Source: Candidatus Thermochlorobacter aerophilus (GTDB taxonomy: Bacteria; Bacteroidota; Chlorobiia; Chlorobiales; Thermochlorobacteraceae). Taken from it: DNA of 37,821 nt. Below the pieces are notes generated by a model. The model ran no database searches and was not told the origin of the DNA. It saw only the letters and a list, made by a program, of their open reading frames with translations. A program made the position numbers and the translations under genes. Of the stretch, positions 16,051 to 25,260 are shown piece by piece (position 1 is the stretch's first letter; every line of letters starts with the position of its first letter). The stretch lies in the NCBI GenBank assembly GCA_002794105.1, contig PHFL01000061.1:1-37821 (forward strand), written 5' to 3'.

Positions 16051-16977
16051 TCAGAGCCTGTGATATGCATGGTGCCGCAGTGCCACACCGTAGCGTAATC
16101 CTTGCGTGCTGACCGTGATGGTCTTGACAGCAAAGAGCCGCATAAATTGATGCAAAATCAGTGTGCCTGCCAAAATGACGTCTGCACGACCTACCTCGAC
16201 CCCAAGCTCAATTATTTCTTGCAGACTGGAGCGCGCAAAAACCTGTACCAGACGATGCACATCACGATAGTGAAGCGCAAATCCATGCAGTTCGTACGAA
16301 AATTGCCTCAACCCTTTGACAAGTTGCCCCAGCGTTACTATCGTGCCTGCTACACCAAACACCTCATCACGCGCTTCAATGAAGGTAGCAAGTTCGCCTG
16401 CAAGGACATTGGTGATAAACTGCGTTGCCATGTCAAGTTCATGCGCCGCAGGCGGTGCTGAAGTAAAAAATCTCTCACTGATACGCACAGAACCAATATC
16501 TAAACTTATGCGTGAAGCAATTCCCTTCATGGAACCAATAATGAGCTCTGTGCTACCACCGCCAATATCAATTACCATGAAACAGTCAGGCAAGCGCTGC
16601 CAACCTGCTACAGCACCCAGAAACGTTAGCTCAGCTTCTTCTGCACCAGATAGCGTGGTAATGCGAATCCCAGTAGCCTGTGCCACTGTTTCAATGACCT
16701 CATCACGGTTTGCTGCATCTCGCAGGGCGCTAGTCCCGACGGCAACAACATCCGTTGCCCCATACTGCGCAATCAGCGCCTTATACTTTTTTAGGCAGTC
16801 AATCAGCCGCGAAACCGCATCAGCATTGATATTTCCAGCCGCATCCACGCCCTTTCCCAAACGGATAATCTCCTGCGCATTGAAGACCGTGGTGAGCGTG
16901 TTGGCATGTCGGTCAAGGTCTGCAATAAGCAATAATGCAGTGTTAGTACCTATGTCAAGAGTAGCAAGTCGCGTCAT
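16051..16977 (-). CDS. Ppx/GppA-family phosphatase (exopolyphosphatase or pppGpp hydrolase)
   Basis: A 308-residue member of the ASKHA fold. The two phosphate-binding loops are LATLDIGTNTALLLIAD at the N-terminus and MVIDIGGGSTELIIG in the middle. VGTSALRDAANRDEVI and LSGAEEAELTFLGA are also family hallmarks. The open frame continues 17 codons upstream to 17028, but the conserved domain begins directly after ATG 16975-16977, so I take that start. The protein has only the two-domain Ppx core and lacks the C-terminal HD-like domain of E. coli Ppx/GppA, so substrate choice (polyphosphate or pppGpp) cannot be decided. It lies 163 bases upstream of tldD on the same strand. Confidence 0.87.
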   Translation of the reverse strand: MTRLATLDIGTNTALLLIADLDRHANTLTTVFNAQEIIRLGKGVDAAGNINADAVSRLIDCLKKYKALIAQYGATDVVAVGTSALRDAANRDEVIETVAQATGIRITTLSGAEEAELTFLGAVAGWQRLPDCFMVIDIGGGSTELIIGSMKGIASRISLDIGSVRISERFFTSAPPAAHELDMATQFITNVLAGELATFIEARDEVFGVAGTIVTLGQLVKGLRQFSYELHGFALHYRDVHRLVQVFARSSLQEIIELGVEVGRADVILAGTLILHQFMRLFAVKTITVSTQGLRYGVALRHHAYHRL

Positions 16978-17202
16978 GTTGAAGAAAATTAAACGCCTAT
17001 GCGGAACGGCAAAATAACCCAAGAGCACACTTTCGCAAAGCTTTTATTCTGACTGAAAAGTTACAGCTACGCCGACTTGCAACGCACAACTCAACAAGCA
17101 CATCTGCACACTCCGTAAGATGCTTCGGTTTTAGCATGAGAGAAGAGGGGTTGCAGGCGCTTCACAGCACTCTGTCAGTACTGGCGGGCTTTTCCGAGAG
17201 TA

Positions 17203-17239
17203 GAAAAAACAAAGGGCGTTGCACTGCCAACGCCCTTTT
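17203..17239 (-). terminator. Intrinsic terminator after the Fe-S carrier gene
   Basis: On the minus strand GGGCGTTG, a six-base loop and CAACGCCC (17214-17221 with 17228-17235), extended by A-T pairs, are followed by TTTGTTTTTT. This is a strong Rho-independent terminator 28 bases past the stop of the IscA-like gene. Confidence 0.9.
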
Positions 17240-17266
17240 GAGCTTAACCAACTTTAACCCAAAATG

Positions 17267-17638
17267 TTACGCTGAAAATGAACTACCGCAACCGCAGGTT
17301 TTCTTTGCATTCGGATTATTGAACGTAAAACCGCGTCCCTGCAAACCGTCCATGTAGTCAATCGTTACACCGTTGAGGTACATCAAGTGCCGACGGTCAA
17401 CGATTACTTCAATGCCATTAGTTACATAGACATCGTCGTTTTCCTTTTGTGTGTCGAAGCCTAATGCGTAGCTCAAGCCAGAGCATCCGCCTCCTGTTAC
17501 GCCCACGCGAAGCTTGTAGCCTTCGGGAATCTTGTTTTCTGCCATGATTCGGCGCACTTCGTTGGCTGCACCAACGGTCAAGTTAATGGCGGATGTTGCA
17601 ACCGACGCATCTATCAGGGTTTCTGCCGCTGAACTCAT
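17267..17638 (-). CDS. A-type iron-sulfur carrier (IscA/SufA/ErpA family)
   Basis: A 123-residue HesB-like protein that carries Fe-S clusters from the assembly scaffold to target enzymes. The three invariant cysteines are visible: one in GGGCSGLSY and two in the C-terminal CGCGSSFSA. An unusual N-terminal leader of about 18 residues (SSAAETLIDASVATSA) precedes the domain. The ATG has a strong Shine-Dalgarno sequence (AAAGGAGAACAGT). No isc or suf genes surround it; bioY lies 64 bases upstream on the same strand, and a strong terminator follows. Because biotin synthase is an Fe-S enzyme, a link with bioY is tempting but unproven. Confidence 0.93.
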   Translation of the reverse strand: MSSAAETLIDASVATSAINLTVGAANEVRRIMAENKIPEGYKLRVGVTGGGCSGLSYALGFDTQKENDDVYVTNGIEVIVDRRHLMYLNGVTIDYMDGLQGRGFTFNNPNAKKTCGCGSSFSA

Positions 17639-17702
17639 ACTGTTCTCCTTTCAAGTTTAAGGATTAGAAAAAAGTTTAATAAAAAAACCAGTTCTGGGCA
17701 CA

Positions 17703-18257
17703 TTAAGTTCGCAGTTGCACATTGAGTGCCGTCCATCCCCATGCACTTGCACTTACCAGTGCGCATTTCAACACATCACCAATCAGAAAAGGATACACAC
17801 CATGAGCCAGCGCAAGTTCCCATGACAGTTGCTGCGAAACTTTCAACCATGTTGCGCCCAGCGCAAATATGACAAGACTTGTCGCAAAAACACTCGCAAA
17901 CGTTCGCACCGGATTTTTCTCATGCGTTGTCAATGTGCCTGCCAGCCATGCAGCAATTGGAAAGGCAATAAGGTATCCGCCCGTTGCGCCAAAGAGATGC
18001 GCCACTCCCATTGCGCCACCTGCATATACTGGTAAGAAAAACCCACTGACAAGGTAGAGCACTTGGCTGATTGCCCCAGCTCGCGCCCCAGCAAATACCC
18101 CTGCGGCAAGGACTGCCGCCGTTTGCATCGTCATCGGCACGGGATATAGCGGGATTTCTATCTGTGCCCCCAACGCCGTGAGCGCCGCAAAAACCAGTAT
18201 TTGTGCCGCCTCCTTGGCAACTGTTGCGCTTTTCGTCAGTGAAGTTACCGTTTGCAT
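17703..18257 (-). CDS. bioY: Biotin uptake protein BioY (ECF transporter S component)
   Basis: A 184-residue integral membrane protein with about six hydrophobic helices. It matches the BioY pattern LGAQIEIPLYPVPMTMQT near the N-terminus, then GARAGAISQVLYLVSGF, the glycine-rich GAMGVAHLFGATGGYLIAFP and a final VYPFLIGDVLKCALV. BioY binds biotin and works alone or with an energy-coupling ATPase module, which is not encoded here. The open frame extends to 18365, but the amtB terminator hairpin lies inside that extension and the extra residues look non-coding, so I place the start at ATG 18255-18257. A weak promoter-like TTGCAC-N17-TGAAAT lies between the hairpin and this start. Confidence 0.9.
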   Translation of the reverse strand: MQTVTSLTKSATVAKEAAQILVFAALTALGAQIEIPLYPVPMTMQTAAVLAAGVFAGARAGAISQVLYLVSGFFLPVYAGGAMGVAHLFGATGGYLIAFPIAAWLAGTLTTHEKNPVRTFASVFATSLVIFALGATWLKVSQQLSWELALAHGVYPFLIGDVLKCALVSASAWGWTALNVQLRT

Positions 18258-18300
18258 AGCGTGTTTGACAATTATTTCAGAAGATACACATATCAGGTGC

Positions 18301-18335
18301 AAAAATAAAAGCCCTGCAACTCTTGGCAGGGCTTT
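18301..18335 (-). terminator. Intrinsic terminator of the ammonium transporter gene
   Basis: On the minus strand GCCCTGC (18326-18332), an eight-base loop and GCAGGGC (18311-18317) are followed by TTTTATTTTT. It sits between amtB and bioY, so bioY is expected to have its own promoter. Confidence 0.88.
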
Positions 18336-18401
18336 GGTGTTCAGGTGACAACTTGTTACTTCCACTGAAATGATGTTATCCTCCCTTGTCCCGTTCCAAT
18401 T

Positions 18402-19781
18402 TCAATTCACCGATGCAAGTCGGCTCGATGTTGACTCATGAGGTTCATCGGAAGCGGCAACAGCAACTTGCTCATCAACAGATTCACCGTGCTGGCTGAG
18501 GTCTAAGCCAATCCTTTCTTGTTCCTCTCTTACGCGCATTGGAATAATCATGTCTGTAATTTTGTAGAGCAAGTATGAGCCGCCGAAGGTGTAGATGCCC
18601 ACAATTACAATCGCCAGCAGATGATAGAAAAAGGTTTCCGTCTTTCCAAACACCAATCCTACTTCGTTGGCGAAGATGCCTGTAGCAATCATACCCACGA
18701 TACCGCCAACCCCGTGGCAGGGAAAGACATCGAGCGTATCATCAAGAGTTGATTGATTTTTCCAATGAACAGCAAGGTTGCTAATGACGCTGGCAATAGC
18801 GCCGATAAACATGCTTGCCCCCACGCTCACATAGCCTGCCGCTGGCGTGATGGCTACAAGTCCTACTACTGCGCCTACACATGCGCCTAAGGCTGAAGGT
18901 TTTCGTCCGCGCACGCCATCAAAGAACATCCATGACAACATGGCAGCTGCCGATGCTGTGTTGGTTGTCAGAAAGGCTAAGGTTGCCGTCTCATTTGCCG
19001 CCAGTGCTGAGCCTGCATTAAATCCAAACCAGCCAAACCAAAGCATGCCTGTGCCCAGCACCACCAACGGTATGTTGGCTGGCGCATGCGTTTGACCTTC
19101 ACGATACGACTTGCGCGGACCTAAGAAAAGCACTCCTGCCAGCGCCGCAAATCCTGCTGACATATGCACCACCGTTCCACCAGCAAAATCCAAGACACCC
19201 CAGTTTCTTAGAAAGCCATTCGGATGCCAAGTCCAATGCGCCAGCGGAGCGTAGATGAACACGCTAAAGAGGCAAATGAAGAGCAAATAGCTTGAAAATC
19301 TTACTCGCTCCGCAAATGAGCCCGTAATGAGCGCAGGCGTGAGAATGGCAAACTTCAACTGAAAGAGCGCAAACAGCACCAGTGGAATCGTCGGAGAAAG
19401 CGCCTCATGCGTCGATGCACCTACGCTATTAAACATCCAAAAGGTCAGCGGATTGCCAATGAGACCAAATTTTTCTGCACCGATACTTTCACCGAAGGCA
19501 AGACCGAAACCGCACACCACCCATAGAATGGAAATCACGCCCAGCGCAATAAAACTTTGCAGCACCGTCGAGATGATGTTACGCCGACTGACCATGCCAC
19601 CATAGAAAAACGATAGCCCGGGCGTCATCAAAAACACAAACCCTGTGGCAGTCAGCATCCATGCCACATCTGCCGGGGCAATTGGCTTAGCGTCAGGATT
19701 TGCCGGCGCCGCAGGAGTGAACACACCAAGCACGCTCACCAGCATCAAAATCGCAAATGGAACTATCCACTTTCTTTCCAT
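18402..19781 (-). CDS. amtB: Ammonium transporter (Amt family)
   Basis: A 459-residue inner-membrane ammonium channel. A cleavable signal-like helix (about 6-25) precedes eleven predicted membrane helices, as in E. coli AmtB. The twin pore histidines are present in LDFAGGTVVHMSAG and VFPCHGVGGIVG. FYGGMVSRRN and GNPLTFWMFNSVGAS are also conserved. The cytosolic tail contains IGLDLSQHGES, the element that PII proteins touch, followed by an acidic extension. A glnB/glnK gene, usually adjacent, is absent here. The ATG has a good Shine-Dalgarno sequence (GGAGGAAGAAAG). The 300 bases upstream are strikingly AT-rich. A strong terminator follows. Confidence 0.96.
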   Translation of the reverse strand: MERKWIVPFAILMLVSVLGVFTPAAPANPDAKPIAPADVAWMLTATGFVFLMTPGLSFFYGGMVSRRNIISTVLQSFIALGVISILWVVCGFGLAFGESIGAEKFGLIGNPLTFWMFNSVGASTHEALSPTIPLVLFALFQLKFAILTPALITGSFAERVRFSSYLLFICLFSVFIYAPLAHWTWHPNGFLRNWGVLDFAGGTVVHMSAGFAALAGVLFLGPRKSYREGQTHAPANIPLVVLGTGMLWFGWFGFNAGSALAANETATLAFLTTNTASAAAMLSWMFFDGVRGRKPSALGACVGAVVGLVAITPAAGYVSVGASMFIGAIASVISNLAVHWKNQSTLDDTLDVFPCHGVGGIVGMIATGIFANEVGLVFGKTETFFYHLLAIVIVGIYTFGGSYLLYKITDMIIPMRVREEQERIGLDLSQHGESVDEQVAVAASDEPHESTSSRLASVN

Positions 19782-20082
19782 CTTTCTTCCTCCAAATTTT
19801 TTAACATTTTTCAGCTTTTGAACTTACTTTTTTAGAAATAACGCTCGAAAATAAAAATTTCTTAGGAATTTTCTAAAATGAACTAAATTTTTAAGGCTTG
19901 AAATTGAAAGTGCGAAATAGCAAAGCCTGCTCGAAGTCCGTGAAGGCAAATGGCTACACGCCTGTCAGCGTTGTTCGCCGTGGGCAGTATGGGCTTGGGA
20001 AATTTTGTGCTGAGGGTTCTGAAGTGCTCGAGTGCAAGTCAGAGAGCAAGATTGCTTGCCCTCTGACCTGCTGAAATGTTGC
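19782..20082. other. 301-base non-coding spacer between amtB and icd
   Basis: The amtB-proximal half (about 19795-19915) is very AT-rich with long A and T runs, as expected for a promoter region, but I cannot fix a convincing -35/-10 pair or a sigma54 site. The icd-proximal end holds a long hairpin described separately. No gene is apparent. Confidence 0.6.
20038..20067 (-). terminator. Long hairpin after icd
   Basis: A 13-bp stem with one G-T pair (GTCAGAGAGCAAG at 20038-20050 with CTTGCCCTCTGAC at 20055-20067) and a four-base loop lies 15 bases beyond the icd stop. It lacks a T run on the icd side, so it may act in RNA 3'-end stability or Rho-assisted stopping rather than as a simple terminator. 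Confidence 0.55.
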
Positions 20083-21357
20083 TTAACTTTCGAGATGCTT
20101 GACGACTTCTTTGGCAAACTCAGAGCATTTGACTTCCTTTGCGCCGTCCATGAATCGTGCGAAGTCGTATGTTACGGTTTTTTGTCCGATTGCGCCGTTT
20201 AAGCCCTTGATGATGAGGTCAGCAGCTTCGGTCCAACCAAGATAGCGGAACATCATTTCGCCTGAAAGAATCACCGAGCCGGGATTGACTTTATCCTGTC
20301 CAGCATACTTTGGTGCCGTGCCATGTGTGGCTTCAAAGATGGCGTAACCCGTTTCGTAGTTGATGTTTGCGCCGGGCGCAATGCCAATGCCGCCCACTTG
20401 TGCCGCCAGAGCATCAGAAATGTAATCGCCGTTCAGGTTCAGTGTGGCAATCACATCGTATTCTGCTGGGCGTGTAAGAATCTGTTGCAAGAACGCATCG
20501 GCAATCACGTCTTTGATGACAATGCCATTTGGTAATTTGCACCACGGTCCGCCGTCAATTTCTACCGCACCAAATTCTTCTTTGGCAAGTTCATAGCCCC
20601 ATTCACGGAAACCGCCTTCGGTATATTTCATGATGTTGCCCTTATGCACCAGCGTAACCGACTTGCGATTGTTGGCAATCGCATAACGAATCGCCGCACG
20701 AATGAGCCGCTTTGAGCCTTCTTCCGAAACAGGCTTGATGCCGATTGCCGAGGTTTCAGGGAAACGGATTTTGTTCACGCCCATTTCTTTTTGCAGAAAG
20801 TCAATGACCTTTTTGACTTCGGGCGAACCGGCTTTGTATTCAATGCCTGCGTAAATGTCTTCCGTATTTTCGCGGAAGATGACCATGTTGACAAGTTCAG
20901 GGTGCTTGACAGGCGAGGGCACACCGTTGAAATACTGCACGGGGCGCACACACGCATACAAATCCATCAGCTGCCGAAGCGCAACGTTGATGCTGCGGAA
21001 TCCGCCACCGACGGGCGTCGTGAGCGGTCCTTTAATGCCCACGCGATACTCTGTAATGGCTTTGAGCGTATCGTCAGGCAGCCAGATTTCTTTTTCATAG
21101 ACCTTGTTCGCCTTCTCGCCGGCATAGACTTCAAACCAGACGATTTCACGCTTGCCACCATAGGCTTTTTTGACTGCGGCATCGAAGACCATCTGCGCGG
21201 CAGGCCAAATGTCCACGCCTGTCCCATCACCTTCAATGAACGGAATGATGGGATTATCGGGCACATTTAACTTACCATTCGACATGGTGATTTTTTCGCC
21301 GCGTGCAGGGGGCGTGAGGCGTTCATACTTGATTTGTTCGGTTACGAGTGCTGACAT
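20083..21357 (-). CDS. icd: NADP-dependent isocitrate dehydrogenase, dimeric E. coli type
   Basis: Oxidises isocitrate to 2-oxoglutarate in the TCA cycle. The 424-residue length and sequence match the homodimeric bacterial enzyme: [16 protein letters not shown] at the N-terminus, substrate loop [13 protein letters not shown] (with the serine that AceK phosphorylates in enterobacteria), [12 protein letters not shown], and [18 protein letters not shown]. The cofactor region [17 protein letters not shown] has the Lys-Tyr pair that selects NADP over NAD. A 13-base gap separates it from the upstream FkbM gene. Cultured green sulfur bacteria are reported to use a monomeric 80-kDa enzyme of a different family, so the type seen here is informative about lineage and physiology. 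Confidence 0.96.
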   Translation of the reverse strand: MSALVTEQIKYERLTPPARGEKITMSNGKLNVPDNPIIPFIEGDGTGVDIWPAAQMVFDAAVKKAYGGKREIVWFEVYAGEKANKVYEKEIWLPDDTLKAITEYRVGIKGPLTTPVGGGFRSINVALRQLMDLYACVRPVQYFNGVPSPVKHPELVNMVIFRENTEDIYAGIEYKAGSPEVKKVIDFLQKEMGVNKIRFPETSAIGIKPVSEEGSKRLIRAAIRYAIANNRKSVTLVHKGNIMKYTEGGFREWGYELAKEEFGAVEIDGGPWCKLPNGIVIKDVIADAFLQQILTRPAEYDVIATLNLNGDYISDALAAQVGGIGIAPGANINYETGYAIFEATHGTAPKYAGQDKVNPGSVILSGEMMFRYLGWTEAADLIIKGLNGAIGQKTVTYDFARFMDGAKEVKCSEFAKEVVKHLES

Positions 21358-21370
21358 ACTGCGTTCATTT

Positions 21371-22201
21371 TTAGTTGTTGGAAATTAGCATTCGCTGTTC
21401 TGCATAAACAAAGCGAACTTCAGTGCCGAACTTTTGCTCATTCCTCAAAACTAAAAAGCCATTTTCGGAAAGAAATGATGAGCACTTTTCCCAAAGAACA
21501 TCGGAATGAACTTCCATAACGATTCCTTTTACTTTTTGAGCTATGTCGCCCAATCCGAGCAAAACATCATATTCTGCGCCTTCGACATCAATCTTGAGTA
21601 AGTCAGGTATGGGTAGATTTTCCGTTCGGATTAAATCATCCAGTCGGTAGGTTTTAACCTTTTCGCGGCGCCAGTTTGAAGACGGGTCATACATCTCCAA
21701 TTTTTGTCCGCCAGAGCCGATGTCGCTTGATAGGATATTCGCTTCACCATTTTGAGAGGTTAAGGCAACTTTGAATAACTTTCCTCTGCGAATGTTGCGG
21801 TAGTTTATTTCAGCTACTCGATAAGCCCCGCTTTCTGGTTCAAACCCATATATCTCGCTGTGTGGAAAGATGGCGGCGAAGTAACAACCAGCAAGCCCGA
21901 TATTTGCACCGATGTCAAAAATTACATTTGGACTGAAATGCTGCGCAGATTCACGATAATCTTGATGAATGAACATCTCGCGCAAGATAATCACATCGCT
22001 ACCATTGTCTCTCAAGGTAAGGTCAAAGTAAGAGTTTGCAAACTTAGCTCGTAGCCTGTGAATGTTTTGTGGATTAAATCGTGAAAAAGAGAAAAAAGGT
22101 TTTATCAACAGATAAAACATTTTCACCTTTGAGCAAAGGTCTGCACCAAACGACACTGAAAACCTAACATCTGAGATTAGCTTCTTTAACTTGTTAAGCA
22201 T
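21371..22201 (-). CDS. FkbM-family SAM-dependent methyltransferase
   Basis: A 276-residue protein with the FkbM layout. A variable N-terminal region (1-60) is followed by the SAM-binding [16 protein letters not shown] (93-108) and acidic loop GFEPES (119-124). The motif [17 protein letters not shown] (201-217) is diagnostic for the family. Members O-methylate sugars or small metabolites, often in polysaccharide or lipid modification; the substrate here is unknown. The gene sits between icd and fabI on the same strand, without functional relation to either, and looks visibly more AT-rich than both. That suggests insertion of a surface-glycan gene into a housekeeping run. Confidence 0.85.
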   Translation of the reverse strand: MLNKLKKLISDVRFSVSFGADLCSKVKMFYLLIKPFFSFSRFNPQNIHRLRAKFANSYFDLTLRDNGSDVIILREMFIHQDYRESAQHFSPNVIFDIGANIGLAGCYFAAIFPHSEIYGFEPESGAYRVAEINYRNIRRGKLFKVALTSQNGEANILSSDIGSGGQKLEMYDPSSNWRREKVKTYRLDDLIRTENLPIPDLLKIDVEGAEYDVLLGLGDIAQKVKGIVMEVHSDVLWEKCSSFLSENGFLVLRNEQKFGTEVRFVYAEQRMLISNN

Positions 22202-22226
22202 ACCTAATTACCCTTTTTCTCTTTCC

Positions 22227-22244
22227 ACTTGCCGCCGTGCAAGT
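22227..22244. other. Hairpin in the fabI-fkbM spacer
   Basis: ACTTGC, six bases, GCAAGT form a 6-bp stem in the 85-base spacer; a second TGCGCA inverted pair lies just beyond. There is no T run on the fabI side, so it is not a clear terminator. It may attenuate read-through into the FkbM gene. Confidence 0.3.
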
Positions 22245-22286
22245 GCGCAGGGTGGCTTGCCATAAGCGTTCTGCGCAAGCAGCGTG

Positions 22287-23204
22287 CTATGTATTAGCAG
22301 TGCTTTGCTTAATGAGTTCAGACTTCATGTTTGGCGGCATGAATTCTTCAAAGCGTGCTTGCTTGACAAGGTCTTCATGCTGCATGGCGGCATAGACCAA
22401 GCGCAAGAACGGCAAAGTGGTTCCCATCATGCTGTAACCGCCGTCGTGGTAGATATTTTGCATGGTGACCTTGCGCGTCAGGTCAGAGAGCAAGAGCACG
22501 GCAAAGTCGGCGCATTCTTCAGCTGTAGCATTTCCCAGTGGGGAGTGCAGGTTTGCAAACTCGAGCATCTTGTCGAAGTCCTCAATTCCGCTGCCTGCAC
22601 GCGTTTTTGTGGGGCTTTGCGAAATGGAGTTGATGCGAATGCCGCGGCGCGCTAAGCGTGGTCCGTAGCTACGCACAATAGACTCTAACAAGGCTTTGGC
22701 ATCACCCATGTCAGAGTAGGTCCAGTAGTTTCTCTGCGCGGCGATGTAGCTCAAGGTTAGCACGGAGCCGAAGTCGTTGATGGCGTTGTGCTTGAGTGCA
22801 GTGCTTAGAATGCGATGCAGCGAGATGGCTGATACATCCAATGTCTTGATAAACCAGTCGTAGTTCAAATCTTCATATGGACGCTCTTTGCGAATATTTT
22901 GTGACATGCCAACTGAATGCACGATGAAGTCTACTGAGCCGACTTTTTCCTTGAGTTCTGTAAATGCAGCATTGAGTTCGTCCATGTTCGTTACATCGCA
23001 GAGAATAAGTGGCGTGCCGAGTTGCTCCGACAGTTGCTTGACTTTGCCAAAGCGCGCCGCTACCGCAATGTTAGAGACCACGACCTCTGCCCCTTCACGA
23101 TGGGCGGCTAAGGCAATGTGCCAGCCAAGTGAACTTTCATCGAAAGGTCCAAAGACAATACCTTTTTTGCCTTTGAGTAGCCCGTAAGATTTTCGTTCTG
23201 ACAT
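22287..23204 (-). CDS. fabI: Enoyl-[acyl-carrier-protein] reductase, Bacteroidota-type FabI
   Basis: Catalyses the last reduction of fatty-acid elongation with NADH or NADPH. The 305-residue protein starts with YGLLKGKKGIVFGPFDESSLGW, where the usual FabI nucleotide-binding loop is varied (PFDESSLGW). The catalytic region is LSYIAAQRNYWTYSDMGDAK, which keeps the Tyr and the Tyr-x6-Lys pair. SISQSPTKTRAGSGIEDFD and SPLGNATAEECADFAVLLLSDL complete the family pattern. It is longer than typical FabI because of about 35 extra residues after the NIYHDGGYSMMG segment. The overall flavour matches the divergent FabI of Bacteroidota. asnB lies 67 bases upstream and is co-oriented. Confidence 0.92.
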   Translation of the reverse strand: MSERKSYGLLKGKKGIVFGPFDESSLGWHIALAAHREGAEVVVSNIAVAARFGKVKQLSEQLGTPLILCDVTNMDELNAAFTELKEKVGSVDFIVHSVGMSQNIRKERPYEDLNYDWFIKTLDVSAISLHRILSTALKHNAINDFGSVLTLSYIAAQRNYWTYSDMGDAKALLESIVRSYGPRLARRGIRINSISQSPTKTRAGSGIEDFDKMLEFANLHSPLGNATAEECADFAVLLLSDLTRKVTMQNIYHDGGYSMMGTTLPFLRLVYAAMQHEDLVKQARFEEFMPPNMKSELIKQSTANT

Positions 23205-23271
23205 AGCTTTTAAGTTTGAGTCAGTTAAGGTGGAAAAATAATAGTTAGAAGACTTGAAACTTTAAAAGAAA

Positions 23272-25260
23272 CTATTCGGCTAACGAGGAGTGGGCGCACA
23301 CGCGCTTATCAATGAACTCGCGCATCCACAGTTCCAGTGTCAGCAGTGCCCAGATGCGGTGAGCATAATCTTCCTGACCAGTTTTATGACGATGCAGCAT
23401 ATTCAGCACTGCATTCGCATTAAACATGCCTCTCTGTCGTAAGCGCTCAGGCGTGAGCACATCTTCAATCATCTGGTCTAAGTCGTTGCGTATCCATGCA
23501 CGGAGCGGTGCGCCAAACGGTGCTTTCGGGCGATAGACAATTTCTTTTGGCAAATATTTTTCTGCTACTTTTTTGAGTAGATATTTTTGCACATATCCCC
23601 CAACCCAGCTGCCTCCTAATTTATAGCGCGCCGGCAAGCGATGTGCAAACTCCACAATGCGGTAGTCGACAAATGGCACGCGCTCTTCGACACTTGCTGC
23701 CATAGAGGATTTGTCGGAATAGGTCAGGTTCAAACTTGTAAGAAAGAGCTTGGTATCTATGGCGCACATGAGCGTCACCAAATCTAATTTCGGCTGTCGT
23801 GAAAGCAGTGCCTGACGCACCTCTTCATGACGGCGTATGGGATAGCTTTCAGCATATGATTTCATGGCAACTTCTTGAAACTCAGGTGAAAGTAGCGCAC
23901 GCAATTCAGGTTCGCTGTAGTAGGCGTAGCTGTCCACGAACGCCTCAAAATCTGGCAAGGAAGCAAACTTGATAAACCGCTTTGCCCAGCGAAAGAGCCT
24001 GAATCCGCCTTTCTCATTTGCTACGGGCAACATATTGACCAGCGGCTCAATAACTGCATGGCGCAGCAGCGCAGGTACACGCCTATACAGACTTGCTACT
24101 TTTACCGACAGATGCTTGCGATAGCCTGCAAATAGTTCATCTGCCCCCATGCCCGATAGCAAAACGGTTGTACCGCTTTGCTTTGCCATCTTGCAAATAA
24201 GGTAGGTGTTGATGCTTGCTGAATCCGCAATCGGCTCATCGAGGTGATAGATGAGTTTTGGCAGAAGTTCTGCTACATTGGGCTCAATGACGATTTCTTG
24301 ATAATCTGCCCCCAGATGACGAGCAACAATTTTCGCATACTTCTGGTCATCGGGCATGGCTTCAAACTTTTTGTCTCTCTCTGTAAAGGCAATGGTGTAA
24401 GTCGTAATGGGCTCACCTTTTTGGCGTGTCATCAGTGCTGCAATCAGTGAGGAATCTAATCCGCCCGACAAAAATGCACTAACCTTCACGTCGGCAATCA
24501 TCTGGCGCCGAACTGTATCTTGCAGCAAGGCATCCAGTTCTTCGATGTAGTAGGCTTCGCCTTTGTCTTTGCCGTAGCTTTCGAACTCAATGTCCCAATA
24601 CTTTTCAATTGTTGCTTTGCCGTTTTGAATGCGCATATTGCAGCCAGCGGGCAGTTTCTCAATACCTTTGAATGCCGTCTTTGGCTCGGGCGTCCAAAGA
24701 AACAGGAGCGTAGAGAGAATTCCATCTGGATTGATTTCACGCTGCAGTTCATCGCACTGCAGAAGCGATTTGATTTCAGAGGCAAACATGAGTCGATTGC
24801 CGGGCAGGTGCGTGTAGTAGAGCGGTTTTTCACCTACACGGTCGCGAGAGAGAAACACTAAGTTTTTGCGTAGGTCAACGATAGCAAATGCCCACATCCC
24901 GTTCAACTTCTTGGGACACTGCTCACCCCACTCCAGATAGGCGTTCAGGATAACTTCCGTATCTGTCTGCGACTTGAAGGTATAGCCCTTGGCTTGCAAG
25001 TCTTGGCGCAGCTCACGATAGTTGTATATCTCTCCGTTGAACACAATCCAGACGCGCTCATCTGGTGAGCACATAGGTTGATGTCCGAGAGGAGATAAGT
25101 CGATAATTGCCAATCGACGAAATGCCAGCCCAACTTGTAGCGCCTCGGTTGACAGGATTTTTTGTCCACTGTCATCTGGTCCGCGATGCTCCATGACTGC
25201 TGACATTCGTTCCAAGAGTTCTTGGTTAGCAAACCCTACGGTTCCTGCAATGCCACACAT
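23272..25260 (-). CDS. asnB: Asparagine synthetase (glutamine-hydrolysing)
   Basis: Makes asparagine from aspartate, ATP and glutamine. The 662-residue protein opens with MCGIAGTVGF, so Cys2 is the glutaminase nucleophile once Met1 is removed. The glutaminase domain (about 1-195) has MEHRGPDD, FNGEIYNYREL and SRDRVGEKPLYY. The synthetase domain carries the PP-loop SAFLSGGLDSSLIAAL (SGGLDS at 265-270). Near the C-terminus is RPKAPFGAPLRAWIR. The length and C-terminal RAWIRNDL pattern match AsnB-like proteins that can also act in surface-polysaccharide or peptide amidation, so the free asparagine role is likely but not certain. It is divergent from the TonB-type protein gene across 315 bases. 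Confidence 0.92.
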   Translation of the reverse strand: MCGIAGTVGFANQELLERMSAVMEHRGPDDSGQKILSTEALQVGLAFRRLAIIDLSPLGHQPMCSPDERVWIVFNGEIYNYRELRQDLQAKGYTFKSQTDTEVILNAYLEWGEQCPKKLNGMWAFAIVDLRKNLVFLSRDRVGEKPLYYTHLPGNRLMFASEIKSLLQCDELQREINPDGILSTLLFLWTPEPKTAFKGIEKLPAGCNMRIQNGKATIEKYWDIEFESYGKDKGEAYYIEELDALLQDTVRRQMIADVKVSAFLSGGLDSSLIAALMTRQKGEPITTYTIAFTERDKKFEAMPDDQKYAKIVARHLGADYQEIVIEPNVAELLPKLIYHLDEPIADSASINTYLICKMAKQSGTTVLLSGMGADELFAGYRKHLSVKVASLYRRVPALLRHAVIEPLVNMLPVANEKGGFRLFRWAKRFIKFASLPDFEAFVDSYAYYSEPELRALLSPEFQEVAMKSYAESYPIRRHEEVRQALLSRQPKLDLVTLMCAIDTKLFLTSLNLTYSDKSSMAASVEERVPFVDYRIVEFAHRLPARYKLGGSWVGGYVQKYLLKKVAEKYLPKEIVYRPKAPFGAPLRAWIRNDLDQMIEDVLTPERLRQRGMFNANAVLNMLHRHKTGQEDYAHRIWALLTLELWMREFIDKRVCAHSSLAE

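Noticed and set aside
16316..17017. 233-codon plus-strand frame
   Set aside because: Shadow of the Ppx/GppA gene, serine- and alanine-rich with no known fold.
18258..18365. 36-residue N-terminal extension of BioY
   Set aside because: Contains the amtB terminator hairpin and no conserved residues.
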